DNA from: Methanobacteriota archaeon
GTDB taxonomy: Archaea > Methanobacteriota > Methanobacteria > Methanobacteriales > Methanobacteriaceae
Direction: 5' to 3'
Assembly (NCBI GenBank): GCA_023430285.1
Contig: JAEZAV010000119.1
Coordinates: 1 to 14,730 of the forward strand
Length of the DNA: 14,730 nucleotides
Shown piece by piece: positions 1 to 7,411 of the stretch. Within the stretch, counting starts at the first letter, position 1; every line of letters starts with the position of its first letter. Under the pieces are notes generated by a model that saw only the letters and a list, made by a program, of their open reading frames with translations, was not told the origin of the DNA and made no database searches. The translations under genes and the position numbers were made by a program.

Positions 1-705
1 GACATGCTCTGGGAAGACAGTATGCAGGGCTACAACAAAAAAAATGTTGGAATGTACGAACCACTACCTGAAACCATGGATGAACTGTTGGATTACATGC
101 TGAGCACCAGCATATACTGTACAGAAAAGGATGGTAAGTACATCAACTTCCCACCAAGGGTTATAACAGACTTTTATCAGGCAGAAACCATATACGGAGA
201 GTACTATCAGGATGGAAACTACCATCCAATAACCTTCAAACCCAACGGAACAGACTTCGGATACCTCAGATCATTCAAATTCGAAGATTTAACCTTCAGG
301 GGCACGTTGGAATTTCGAAGTGTGTGCACACAACCGGTAAACGAAACCATGACAGTTCACTCATTCCACATGGGACTCATAAACCAACTGGATGAACTGA
401 ACCAAATATTCGAATCTGACACAAGCCTGTACAACCAAAAATACAGCCTAACAGAACTCAGAAACCAAATGGTCAGGTACGAACTGCCAACCTCCGTGGA
501 CAAAAACCAACTACGAGACCTAACAGTGAAGATTCTGGACCTTGCAACACAGGGCCTCAAAAATAGAGGCTACAACGAAGAAAAAATGTTAAAACCACTC
601 TACCAAAGGGCCAGATTACTTGAAAATCCAGGCCAACAACTCATCAAACATCTGAAATCCGGTGGAGAAATAGAAACCAAGATCCATGAATACGCCAAGC
701 TATAA
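1..705 (+). CDS. Glutamate-cysteine ligase-like protein (3' part, 5' end outside window)
   Basis: The frame is already open at base 1, so this is the C-terminal ~234 residues of a longer protein; the ATG at base 4 need not be the true start. The visible part contains a strand-like block around residues 85-115 reading FEDLTFRGTLEFRSV followed by CTQPVNETMTVHSFHMG. This resembles the C-terminal half of gamma-glutamylcysteine synthetase-type carboxylate-amine ligases, which join glutamate and cysteine using ATP. The last ~100 residues are helical and charged (LRNQMVRYELPTSVDK, then LRDLTVKILDLATQGL) and end in HEYAKL. No membrane segment or signal peptide is visible. The family call rests on recognition of the RGTLEFRS block and the overall pattern; the N-terminal ATP-binding part cannot be checked. 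It could instead be a related amine ligase with another substrate. No close neighbour shares its strand within 400 bp. Confidence 0.55.
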   Translation, partial: DMLWEDSMQGYNKKNVGMYEPLPETMDELLDYMLSTSIYCTEKDGKYINFPPRVITDFYQAETIYGEYYQDGNYHPITFKPNGTDFGYLRSFKFEDLTFRGTLEFRSVCTQPVNETMTVHSFHMGLINQLDELNQIFESDTSLYNQKYSLTELRNQMVRYELPTSVDKNQLRDLTVKILDLATQGLKNRGYNEEKMLKPLYQRARLLENPGQQLIKHLKSGGEIETKIHEYAKL

Positions 706-1124
706 ACTGACCACAAACCCAAGAACTTAAAAAAAAATAGTTAGAAACAACCCACAACAAAACCAATCCCTGAAAAGTACCAACACAGCCAACAAATACA
801 GTAAAACTCTATGAAAAAAATTAGCCAAAATCTTTCAGAGTAGCTTCTGAGATTTACCAGGTACATGGGGCTTCAATGGGTTTTAGGGTTACAATGTATC
901 CTTTTTGAGATCTTGATCCTAGGTAACCCAAGATTTTGGGTCGATCATAAATAGTAAGGTTATTTAGTCAACTACCTCAATGATTGATTAATAGATGTTT
1001 AAAAAAATTTAGAGTTTCTATTATTATTAAACCAGTAAATTCTAAATTCCTAAACACTTCTCATTGAACTAGTTTCATGTTAATGGTTGTAGTGATATTT
1101 ACATTTCGATTATAAGGTGAATTA
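706..1124. other. 419-bp non-coding stretch with small inverted repeats
   Basis: I see no protein-coding or tRNA gene here. The first ~130 bp are A-rich and C-rich without T runs. Three potential hairpins follow: TCAGA/TCTGA (835-839 with 846-850), GGGTTAC/GTAACCC (886-892 with 923-929), and ACCCAA/TTGGGT (926-931 with 936-941, loop GATT). The second and third stems overlap at 926-929, so they could not form at the same time on one RNA. From about 985 the sequence is AT-rich, with a TTTAAAAAAATTT stretch near 998-1010 that could be a TATA element for the peptidase gene. The 14-bp element GTAAATTCTAAATT lies at 1035-1048. Confidence 0.5.
1035..1048 (+). repeat. Dispersed 14-bp element, copy 1
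   Basis: GTAAATTCTAAATT, a near-perfect tandem of the heptamer TAAATTC. It lies 76 bp upstream of the peptidase start. The same 14 bases occur at 3655-3668 and 11235-11248, always in non-coding DNA and in the same orientation. Confidence 0.6.
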
Positions 1125-2270
1125 ATGAATACTAAACGTTTGATAAACACATTTTTAGATTTAATTTCTATTTACAGTCCATCCCTTCAAGAGAGATATG
1201 TTTGTGACTATTTGACTCGGAGGCTTGAGGATTTGGGATTCGAGGTTTACGAGGATCAGGTGGGTGAACAGATAGGTGGAAACAGCGGAAATCTCTACGG
1301 CTACCTGGAGGGTGATGAATCATTAGAACCACTACTATTTTGTGCACACATGGACACAGTGGAACCAGCACGGGGAAAAAAGGTAATTATGCATGATGAT
1401 GGTATGATAACCTCGGATGGAAAAACCATACTGGGATCTGATGCCATGTCAGGAGTTTCAGCAATACTTGAAGCCATCTCAGCCATAAAGGAAGAAAATA
1501 AAAATCACCGACCAATAGAAGTGCTGTTCTGTGTGGCTGAAGAGATATACGGACTTGGATCGAAATTCTTCGACTACAGCATCATCAAATCCAAAGAATC
1601 CTACACCTTGGATCTATCGGGAGACGTGGGTTCGGCAGCCTACAAGGCACCTTCACTACTAACCTTTGACTTGATAGTAGAGGGAAAATCAGGCCATTCA
1701 AACTTCAAATCCGACAACACAATCAACGCAATAATAGTGGCGTGTAACGCAGTTTCACAGTTAAAAACTGGTAAGATTGACACGAGATCCACCCTGAACA
1801 TAGGACTCATACAGGGAGGTCGTGCACCAAACATAATTCCCGACCACTGTGCAGTTAAGGGAGAAATAAGAAGCTTCTCAAACGATGAAACCTACGTAAT
1901 CCTGGACGAGGTTATCAAACTCTTCACTAGGGTGACAGAGGAATATGGGGCCAAACTTGAAGTTAGCTACGAAATGCACATCGAAGCCTACGAAACGCCG
2001 CTGAACCATCCAGTAGTCATGAGATTTCAGGAGATCTGTGAAAAACTGGACATTCCATGCAAGCTATGCTCAACCTTCGGAGGCAGTGACAACAACAACA
2101 TTGAACAGCACGGAATAAAGGGATTGGTACTAGCAGCTGCAATGAATAGCTGCCATTCAAACGACGAGTACACCTCTGTAAGCGAACTGGAACGCATAAC
2201 AGAAGTTACAATAGAACTCATGAAGGGAGAAATAAAAAAACCCAGAAAACTCAACAGCTACGACATCTAA
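1125..2270 (+). CDS. M20-family metallopeptidase (peptidase T-like)
   Basis: A 381-residue predicted cytoplasmic dizinc amidohydrolase of the M20 clan, probably a di- or tripeptidase or related deacylase. Visible landmarks: AHMDTV (H75, D77), GSDAMSG with the metal-bridging aspartate D106, the catalytic pair AEE (E139-E140), a third metal ligand region TLDLSGD (D163), GKSGHS (H191) opening the lid domain, RAPNIIPD (N236) typical of the M20 dimerisation domain, a GGSDNN block (320-324) and a final histidine ligand in NSCHSND (H344). Length fits PepT-like proteins. The usual GADDKAG reads GSDAMSG, keeping the bridging aspartate but losing the following D and K. The start is supported by AAGGTGA five bases before the ATG (1114-1120). 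It stands alone, convergent with the GHMP kinase; substrate cannot be told from sequence. Confidence 0.88.
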   Translation: MNTKRLINTFLDLISIYSPSLQERYVCDYLTRRLEDLGFEVYEDQVGEQIGGNSGNLYGYLEGDESLEPLLFCAHMDTVEPARGKKVIMHDDGMITSDGKTILGSDAMSGVSAILEAISAIKEENKNHRPIEVLFCVAEEIYGLGSKFFDYSIIKSKESYTLDLSGDVGSAAYKAPSLLTFDLIVEGKSGHSNFKSDNTINAIIVACNAVSQLKTGKIDTRSTLNIGLIQGGRAPNIIPDHCAVKGEIRSFSNDETYVILDEVIKLFTRVTEEYGAKLEVSYEMHIEAYETPLNHPVVMRFQEICEKLDIPCKLCSTFGGSDNNNIEQHGIKGLVLAAAMNSCHSNDEYTSVSELERITEVTIELMKGEIKKPRKLNSYDI

Positions 2271-2399
2271 ACACATCCAAAAAGTTCCAAGTACACACGG
2301 CCCAAGTATACAACACAGGTATACTCCAATTTTATAAGGTAATTCTATAAAACCCAGATGATCCAGTCCATACCAAGGTAATGAACAGGATAGCTACCC

Positions 2400-2437
2400 T
2401 TTTTTCTTTTAGAATGTGACAGTTTCTATTTTTTTTG
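2400..2437 (+). terminator. T-rich terminator region after the peptidase gene
   Basis: Two T-rich tracts on the plus strand (TTTTTTCTTTT at 2400-2410 and a run of eight T at about 2429-2436) lie 130-165 bp downstream of the peptidase stop and just before the stop of the convergent kinase gene. Archaeal RNA polymerase terminates at such oligo-T stretches without requiring a hairpin. The assignment is by composition only. Confidence 0.45.
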
Positions 2438-2439
2438 GC

Positions 2440-3561
2440 TTATAGATTTATGAGTTTGTGTCCGTTGGACCTTATTTTTGATGGTATTTCTGTGAAGCTT
2501 CCGCTGATATCATCCTTTAGATCAGCCATTGAATCCTTATCATGGGAAAATATAAAAACAGCACCACCCCCACCTGCTCCCAGTGGAAAAACCACCGAGT
2601 CATGGTCTTCGGCTTCATGCCAAATATCCATCGACCCTTTCATATAATCTGCACATAGATCTGCACGTATACTGCGATAGCTTTCGATGGATTCCTGGAC
2701 TTGGTCCCAATTTTCCAGTCTCAAACCTTCCCTAAACTTGTAAGCCACACCCAACTTTTTAGAATGCAAACCATAACCCTTATGAGTTTTTAATGCTTCT
2801 TCCCATAATGTGTTAACATTGGAACTGTCTCGGGGATGGCCTGAATGGAAAACAGCTATTCTATCCTGTAAATTATGGTAACGTTCTTTCTTCATGAGTT
2901 CAAATCTGAGGGATGCACCGTATCCTGAACTGTTCTGACCAGGAACTCCCCATGGAAACCAAACATAATCTGTAACTCCGCCGAACATCACGTTGGACTG
3001 TTCCTGGGTTCCTGTTATGCTCACACCCATGTCTTGTTCAATTCTTGAAGCCAAGGAAACCAGCTGAACATCGTTAAAGGGCTTGCCTACCAGTTCATTT
3101 GCGAGTATGCACACTCCTATGGTTGCTGTGGAGGAACCTCCAAGACCAGAAGAATGTATGCCCTCCCGCAAATTGGTTAAAACCATTTTAACACCTTGGA
3201 GGTTGAATATTTCCAATATTTTTAAGAGCCAGTTTTCTTTGACCGGAACAATTTCTCCAGGTCTTCCACTAACTTCTTTATTGTACTCAGTGGATTTGAC
3301 GCAGATCATTTCGGGGTCGTAGGGAAAGGCTTCGATCTTGGTTCCGGTGTCAATTGTAATTCCCACTGTTCTTGGAAGTCTAGAACTCCACTTACAAGAG
3401 GAATCATCCTCCACTGATATGTTGGGCAGCTTCCAAAATGCTTGCTGAAAATCCCTGAGATCCAGACTGGATCCAGGCCCATCAATTCTGTTGTACGCAG
3501 TCACACCCGGAGCAGCTTGCTCCTCTTTAGCACGGGTCAAATAATCGTAGAGTTGAACCAT
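2440..3561 (-). CDS. GHMP-family sugar kinase (heptose-7-phosphate kinase/fucokinase-like)
   Basis: A 373-residue predicted cytosolic ATP-dependent small-molecule kinase. The GHMP ATP-binding loop is clear as SSGLGGSSTATIG (137-149), and the C-terminal glycine motif reads PLGAGGGGAVFIF (326-338). RIEQDMGV...GTQEQSNVMFGG (173-195) matches the region that in HddA-type heptose kinases reads GKQDQ...FGG, with the aspartate replaced by glutamate (E187). The N-terminal substrate motif, usually GGGTD in the heptose/fucose branch, is replaced by RIDGPGSSLDLRD (25-37). The closest subgroup appears to be the HddA/fucokinase branch rather than galactokinase, homoserine or mevalonate kinase; the substrate is unknown. 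A GGTGAT motif seven bases before the ATG supports the start. It is divergent from a sugar transporter gene, suggesting uptake followed by phosphorylation, but this is inferred from adjacency only. Confidence 0.82.
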   Translation of the reverse strand: MVQLYDYLTRAKEEQAAPGVTAYNRIDGPGSSLDLRDFQQAFWKLPNISVEDDSSCKWSSRLPRTVGITIDTGTKIEAFPYDPEMICVKSTEYNKEVSGRPGEIVPVKENWLLKILEIFNLQGVKMVLTNLREGIHSSGLGGSSTATIGVCILANELVGKPFNDVQLVSLASRIEQDMGVSITGTQEQSNVMFGGVTDYVWFPWGVPGQNSSGYGASLRFELMKKERYHNLQDRIAVFHSGHPRDSSNVNTLWEEALKTHKGYGLHSKKLGVAYKFREGLRLENWDQVQESIESYRSIRADLCADYMKGSMDIWHEAEDHDSVVFPLGAGGGGAVFIFSHDKDSMADLKDDISGSFTEIPSKIRSNGHKLINL

Positions 3562-3610
3562 AAAAAATCACCAATAACCATTCATAATCCTTAAAATCAT
3601 AATAGAGAAC

Positions 3611-3620
3611 TTATTTTATA
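3611..3620 (-). promoter_or_regulatory. Predicted TATA element for the GHMP kinase gene
   Basis: On the minus strand this reads TATAAAATAA, 50 bp upstream of the kinase start. Initiation about 25 bp downstream would give a leader of roughly 25-30 nt containing the GGTGAT ribosome binding site. Confidence 0.45.
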
Positions 3621-3654
3621 CCAATATTTAGGGCATGTGGATTTGTATGAGGAT

Positions 3655-3668
3655 GTAAATTCTAAATT
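3655..3668 (+). repeat. Dispersed 14-bp element, copy 2
   Basis: GTAAATTCTAAATT, identical to copies at 1035 and 11235. It lies in the 269-bp divergent region between the kinase and transporter genes, about 35 bp beyond the kinase TATA element and about 90 bp upstream of the transporter TATA element. Confidence 0.6.
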
Positions 3669-3760
3669 CACAGCTTAACACAGCACCAATCGGTACAGTT
3701 CTATTCTGTCTGTTTTAATAATTATATATACCTTGTTTATTAATTTAAAATGTAAAAGTT

Positions 3761-3772
3761 TTAATATATAAA
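3761..3772 (+). promoter_or_regulatory. Predicted TATA element for the sugar transporter gene
   Basis: TTAATATATAAA lies about 60-70 bp upstream of the start codon, predicting a leader of roughly 35-45 nt that carries GGTGATG (3820-3826). A second TATA-like stretch, ATTATATATA at 3721-3730, could serve as an alternative promoter. Confidence 0.4.
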
Positions 3773-3830
3773 ATTTGTTAACCTCATTGTAGAGTATGTA
3801 ATTCATTGTGCAATTTTTTGGTGATGAAAT

Positions 3831-5192
3831 ATGATGTTTAACAAAAATTTCAAAATAATAAATATATTTGTGATCTTGGTAGCGGCCATCACATCCATAG
3901 GCGGCCTGCTCTTTGGCTATGATACCGGAGTCATCTCCGGAGCCATACTTTTTATAAGGGAAGATTTCTTACTTTCAACAACGGCCCAGGAAGTAACTGT
4001 GAGTGCAGTTCTAATTGGAGCGGTCATAGGAGCTTCCATCAGTGGTATTTTGGCTGATAAGTACGGCCGAAAAATAATGATAGTTATGGCATCAATCATA
4101 TTCGGTGTGGGGGCGATATTTTCAGCCGCAAGCCCGAATGTAAACGCCCTGATTGCAAGCAGAGTAGTTGTTGGAATCGCAATTGGAATGGCCAGTTTCA
4201 TAGTTCCCCTGTACATAGCAGAAGTTGCACCCATAAACATACGAGGCGCGCTGGTATCATTAAATCAGCTGGCCATAACATTGGGAATAGTTATTTCCTA
4301 CATGGTTGATCTCTACTTCGCACCCACTGAAAGTTGGAGGTGGATGTTAGGTCTGGCAGTTATTCCAAGTTTAATACTGGCCTTGGGAATGTGCTTCATG
4401 CCCCCAAGTCCAAGATGGCTCATAAGTAAAGGATTCGAATCCAAGGCCGAAACTGTTTTGAAAAAAATTAGGGGAATAGAAAATGTGGACAAGGAAGTGA
4501 ATGAAATTGAACAAACCCTACTACTTGAAAATGAAGGAAAATGGTCCGACCTACTGGAACCCAAGATAAGATCGGCACTCATAATAGGCATAGGTCTTGC
4601 GGCTTTCCAGCAGCTCACAGGTATAAACACAGTTATCTACTACGCTCCAACCATCCTTGAATTTGCAGGTTTGCAAACAGCCACAGTCACAATATTTGCC
4701 ACCGTTGGAATCGGAGTTGTAAATGTGCTGCTCACTGTTGTATCCATACTCCTGATAGACAGGGTTGGAAGAAGACCCCTCCTCTTGGCAGGAATAACTG
4801 GAATGATCGTGAGCCTGGGAATAATGGGACTCGCATTTATAATACCTGACCTAACAAGTTCATTGGGATGGTTGGCAGTTATATGTCTCATGCTCTATGT
4901 AGGTTCCTTTGCAATAAGTTTAGGACCAATATTCTGGCTCATGATAGCAGAGATATATCCACTCAGGATAAGGGGAAGGGCCATGAGCATAGTCACCATG
5001 ATAAATTGGGCAACCAACCTGGTAGTCGCAATCACATTTTTAACCATCATAGAACTATTGGGTGCCTCAGGAACCTTCTGGCTCTACGGTGTAATAGCTG
5101 TTTTATCATTAGTCTTCGTGTACTACCGTGTGCCAGAAACCAAGGGAAAATCCCTGGAAGAAATAGAAAGACTGTGCATAGGGAGAAAATAG
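3831..5192 (+). CDS. Sugar porter (MFS) family proton-coupled transporter
   Basis: A 453-residue integral membrane protein with about twelve hydrophobic helices and a central charged loop at ~195-250, as in XylE/GLUT-type sugar porters. Signature motifs are all present: GYDTGVISG in helix 1 (29-37), DKYGRK (76-81), the first-half RG (R138-G139), PPSPRWL (191-197, usually PESPRWL), QQLTGINTVIYYAPT (260-274), DRVGRRPLL (310-318), GPIFWLMIAEIYPLRIRGRA (365-384) and PETKGKSLEEIE (435-446). D31 in helix 1 occupies the position of the proton-coupling aspartate of XylE, where GLUT1 has asparagine, so proton symport is likely. Two adjacent ATG codons can start it; GGTGATG at 3820-3826 lies four bases from the first and seven from the second (3834), so 3834 is equally plausible. 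The substrate is probably a monosaccharide or polyol, not determinable here. Sugar porters are not typical of hydrogenotrophic methanogens. Confidence 0.92.
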   Translation: MMFNKNFKIINIFVILVAAITSIGGLLFGYDTGVISGAILFIREDFLLSTTAQEVTVSAVLIGAVIGASISGILADKYGRKIMIVMASIIFGVGAIFSAASPNVNALIASRVVVGIAIGMASFIVPLYIAEVAPINIRGALVSLNQLAITLGIVISYMVDLYFAPTESWRWMLGLAVIPSLILALGMCFMPPSPRWLISKGFESKAETVLKKIRGIENVDKEVNEIEQTLLLENEGKWSDLLEPKIRSALIIGIGLAAFQQLTGINTVIYYAPTILEFAGLQTATVTIFATVGIGVVNVLLTVVSILLIDRVGRRPLLLAGITGMIVSLGIMGLAFIIPDLTSSLGWLAVICLMLYVGSFAISLGPIFWLMIAEIYPLRIRGRAMSIVTMINWATNLVVAITFLTIIELLGASGTFWLYGVIAVLSLVFVYYRVPETKGKSLEEIERLCIGRK

Positions 5193-5230
5193 TACCAAGG
5201 ATAAAACACCCTTAAACCCAAACCATCCCT

Positions 5231-5252
5231 ATTTTCCTTCCCATTTATTTTT
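5231..5252 (+). terminator. T-rich terminator region after the transporter gene
   Basis: A pyrimidine-rich stretch with T4, T3 and T5 runs (ATTTTCC..CATTTATTTTTAA) begins about 40 bp after the transporter stop codon. It is compatible with archaeal U-tract termination. No strong hairpin is seen. Confidence 0.35.
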
Positions 5253-5299
5253 AAATTGTTAATCTAACTACTTATTCCCCTACCCCTACTCCACATAAC

Positions 5300-5308
5300 A
5301 AAAAAAAA
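5300..5308 (-). terminator. Oligo-T terminator for the minus-strand glycosyltransferase pair
   Basis: Nine consecutive A on the plus strand, which read as nine T on the minus strand, about 105 bp downstream of the stop of the GT2 gene ending at 5413. This fits an archaeal oligo-T terminator for that operon. Confidence 0.4.
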
Positions 5309-5412
5309 CTGCATTTAACATGTTCCAAAAAATTGGGATAATTCTGGATAATTTAGAATGTATCTGGGAATGGTTACAGATGTCATTAAAAATCTTTTAA
5401 AATACTGAAGTA

Positions 5413-6261
5413 TCAGTCTTCGTACTCTTCAATTATGCCATCTGCAATTTTTTGGTAGTCTTTCCTAACTTCCCCTTCGGGTTTTTTGGAGCTGTAGTTT
5501 CGCATGAGCTTGAGTTTCATAAGAACAGTTAACCTGTAGGCTGCCATCATGAGACTCATGGACAGTCCTCTGAATCCTTCTTTGTAACCCTTAAAGGAGA
5601 TGTATCTAAGTTTAAATTCATCAAACACCCTGAGTGCTAGCTGTCTTGAATTTAGATCATCACCTGCATCGAATAGTCCTTCGGCTTCAATGGATGTGTA
5701 GCGGTTCATTTTCTCTACGAACTGCTCAACAGTGAAGTAATTGAAATGAACAAAACCTTCAGCAGGATCTTCGATGCTTATGATCCTTGCAGATTCCGCT
5801 ATAACAGGGTCTGAATGGATCTTGTCCGACAGCTCCACCAAGGATTTCTTGTAAAATCTGTAATGAGTATCTTGAAGAGGTCCCCATCCAGTTCTCTCCA
5901 TTTTACTCCCGAAGAAGTAGTTGTTGTGTGGTATGGAAACCACGTCCCCTAGATCGTCTGCAACTATGGATTCAAGCTTCTGCTTCATCTTCAGTGGAAC
6001 CATTTCATCGGCATCCACTATTAAAACCCACTCGTTCCGGGCCTGTTCAACTGCAAATTTACGAGCTGGTTCAATAAAACCCACCCTCTCATGGTAGAAG
6101 ATTCTGTCTGTGTAACCCTTGGCTATCTCAACTGTTTTATCATCACTGTAGTTGTCAATTAAAACTATGTCATCAGCCCACTTAACAGATTCTAAACAGT
6201 TAACAAGGTTTTTTTCCTCGTTCAAGGTGTGAATGATCACGGTTATTCCCTGTTTCTTCAT
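5413..6261 (-). CDS. Family 2 glycosyltransferase (WaaE/KdtX-like)
   Basis: A 282-residue predicted cytosolic GT-A enzyme transferring a sugar from a nucleotide-sugar donor. It shows the opening VIIHTLNEEKNLVNCLES (8-25), the donor-binding DNYSDD (36-41), the metal-binding DADE (83-86), RFYKK (135-139), an IHSDP block (148-152) and VHFNYF (171-176). That order resembles the WaaE/KdtX (SunS-like) branch of GT2, which adds sugars to lipopolysaccharide cores in bacteria; the acceptor here is unknown. The C-terminal third contains an amphipathic stretch (LSMSLMMAAYRLTVLMKLKL) that may touch the membrane. Its ATG overlaps the stop of the upstream GT2 gene as ATGA, and GGTGAA precedes the ATG by two bases, so the two are likely co-transcribed and translationally coupled. 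Confidence 0.88.
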   Translation of the reverse strand: MKKQGITVIIHTLNEEKNLVNCLESVKWADDIVLIDNYSDDKTVEIAKGYTDRIFYHERVGFIEPARKFAVEQARNEWVLIVDADEMVPLKMKQKLESIVADDLGDVVSIPHNNYFFGSKMERTGWGPLQDTHYRFYKKSLVELSDKIHSDPVIAESARIISIEDPAEGFVHFNYFTVEQFVEKMNRYTSIEAEGLFDAGDDLNSRQLALRVFDEFKLRYISFKGYKEGFRGLSMSLMMAAYRLTVLMKLKLMRNYSSKKPEGEVRKDYQKIADGIIEEYED

Positions 6262-7091
6262 AGTTCACCAGCCCTCCACATCATAAATCTCCGCATGTTA
6301 AGCCCCATCCAAATTACAAGCCCTGCAATAATACCTTGCACTGTTCCATGGTTCTTTTTGAAGTATATCTTCCTGTTCTTATGCATGTAAGGATCGTTCA
6401 CCCACTTTCCAGGCTGTGAAGCACCTCCAATATGCACCACACTGCAACGAGGATCGTAGATAACATCTAAGCCAGCTTCATGAATTCTTTTACAGAAATC
6501 CACATCCTCAACATTGAAGAAGTAATCTTCATCAAGCATGCCCACTTCGTCCACAAGCTTACTTCTAAACAACATGAAGGCACCCACAACGTTCCCAACA
6601 TCAGTGGGTTCACTCCAGTTCTCAAGGTCAGGGTACCAGTCAAGATTTTTAAATTGGATGTACTCAGCAATTAAACCACGAAGCGATGGAAGCCTTGCGC
6701 AGGAAACCTGAAACTTACCATCGACACCAACAAGCTTCGGTGACCAAACACCACATTCTTCATGATCCTCAAGGTAGTTAAATCCCATCTTAAGAGTTTC
6801 TGGATTAACAAATGCATCGTTGTTGAGTAGCAGTATGTACTCACCGGTGGCCATCTCCATGCCCTGATTGTTAGCCCTTGAAAATCCCTGATTCTCCTGA
6901 TTTTCAATTAGGGTGGCATCGTCTCCTAACAATTTCCTGAGGGATTCTGCAGTTTCAGTTGCACTGTTGTCAACCACCACCACCTGGACTTTAACATCAA
7001 TTGGCTGGGCAGATTCCAACAGGGTCTGTACCGATCTTGCCGTGAGTTCAGGGTCTTTGTAGTTGAGAATAATTGCTGATAAAGTTAACAT
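6258..7091 (-). CDS. Family 2 glycosyltransferase (rhamnosyltransferase-like)
   Basis: A 277-residue GT-A glycosyltransferase. It opens with LSAIILNYKDPELT, has the donor-site VVVDNS (38-43), NQGFSRANNQG (67-77), the metal-binding LLNNDAFV (88-95) and the acceptor/catalytic-base region NVEDVDFC (193-200), followed by VVHIGG (H220). This order matches the WbbL/RfbF-like subgroup, which often uses dTDP-rhamnose, but the donor cannot be read from the sequence. A hydrophobic segment near the C-terminus (GIIAGLVIWMGLNM, 253-266) plus flanking basic residues suggests membrane attachment. It is the first gene of a two-gene minus-strand operon, overlapping the next GT2 gene by four bases. GGAG lies about 12 bases before the ATG, a rather long spacing. 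It is divergent from the plus-strand GT genes. Confidence 0.9.
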   Translation of the reverse strand: MLTLSAIILNYKDPELTARSVQTLLESAQPIDVKVQVVVVDNSATETAESLRKLLGDDATLIENQENQGFSRANNQGMEMATGEYILLLNNDAFVNPETLKMGFNYLEDHEECGVWSPKLVGVDGKFQVSCARLPSLRGLIAEYIQFKNLDWYPDLENWSEPTDVGNVVGAFMLFRSKLVDEVGMLDEDYFFNVEDVDFCKRIHEAGLDVIYDPRCSVVHIGGASQPGKWVNDPYMHKNRKIYFKKNHGTVQGIIAGLVIWMGLNMRRFMMWRAGEL

Positions 7092-7411
7092 GATCTTTTA
7101 AGTCTCCAAAAAAATTGTACATCTGGTTTACATGTAAATACCAATTAGAAATACTATGCTGTTCTATCTAATATCTTAGTCGAGTCTCCAAATAAATAAT
7201 TCTGTTTGAAGGAATGGTACCATTGGAAGTCAAAGGTAATCCACAAGAAAATCTATGAGGGGGCACATCAAAATATAAGCCCATTTCCAAACAAGGGCAA
7301 ACAACGAACACCCTGCCCAATGGTCTGAACTTTTCGAGTTAGAAGATATTTTCTGGGGTGCATGAAAAATAAACCAAACACTAAAAAACTTGGTTGATCA
7401 TATGTGAAAAC
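7092..7411. other. 320-bp divergent intergenic region between glycosyltransferase operons
   Basis: No gene is visible. It must hold the promoters of both divergent GT operons. Toward the plus side, AAATATAAG at 7271-7279 is a TATA candidate. Toward the minus side, an AT-rich stretch at 7191-7200 (read ATTATTTATT on the minus strand) is a weak candidate. The decamer AGTCTCCAAA occurs twice (7101-7110 and 7183-7192); the first copy contains the minus-strand GGAG ribosome site. A perfect 12-bp palindrome lies at 7213-7224. Confidence 0.5.
7213..7224. promoter_or_regulatory. Perfect palindrome AATGGTACCATT, copy 1 (putative operator)
   Basis: A 12-bp self-complementary sequence, 188 bp upstream of the GT2 start at 7412 and about 46 bp upstream of its TATA candidate. 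The identical 12 bases recur at 11152-11163 ahead of the paralogous GT2 gene. The flanking bases are different, which argues for a protein-binding site rather than leftover duplicated sequence. Confidence 0.5.

Noticed and set aside
4431..4442. 12-bp palindrome GGATTCGAATCC
   Set aside because: It is in the middle of the transporter coding sequence and encodes ordinary residues (KGFES); no other copy was seen. Its likeness to a tRNA T-arm sequence is not supported by any cloverleaf around it.
7101..7192. Decamer AGTCTCCAAA repeated at 7101 and 7183
   Set aside because: One copy is explained by the minus-strand GGAG ribosome site; a 10-mer repeat within 100 bp of AT-rich spacer is weak evidence of function.
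7394..7411. TTG start for GT2 paralogue A
   Set aside because: The ATG at 7412 gives an N-terminus aligned with paralogue B (MEPKV against MNPKV), and the six extra residues have no counterpart.
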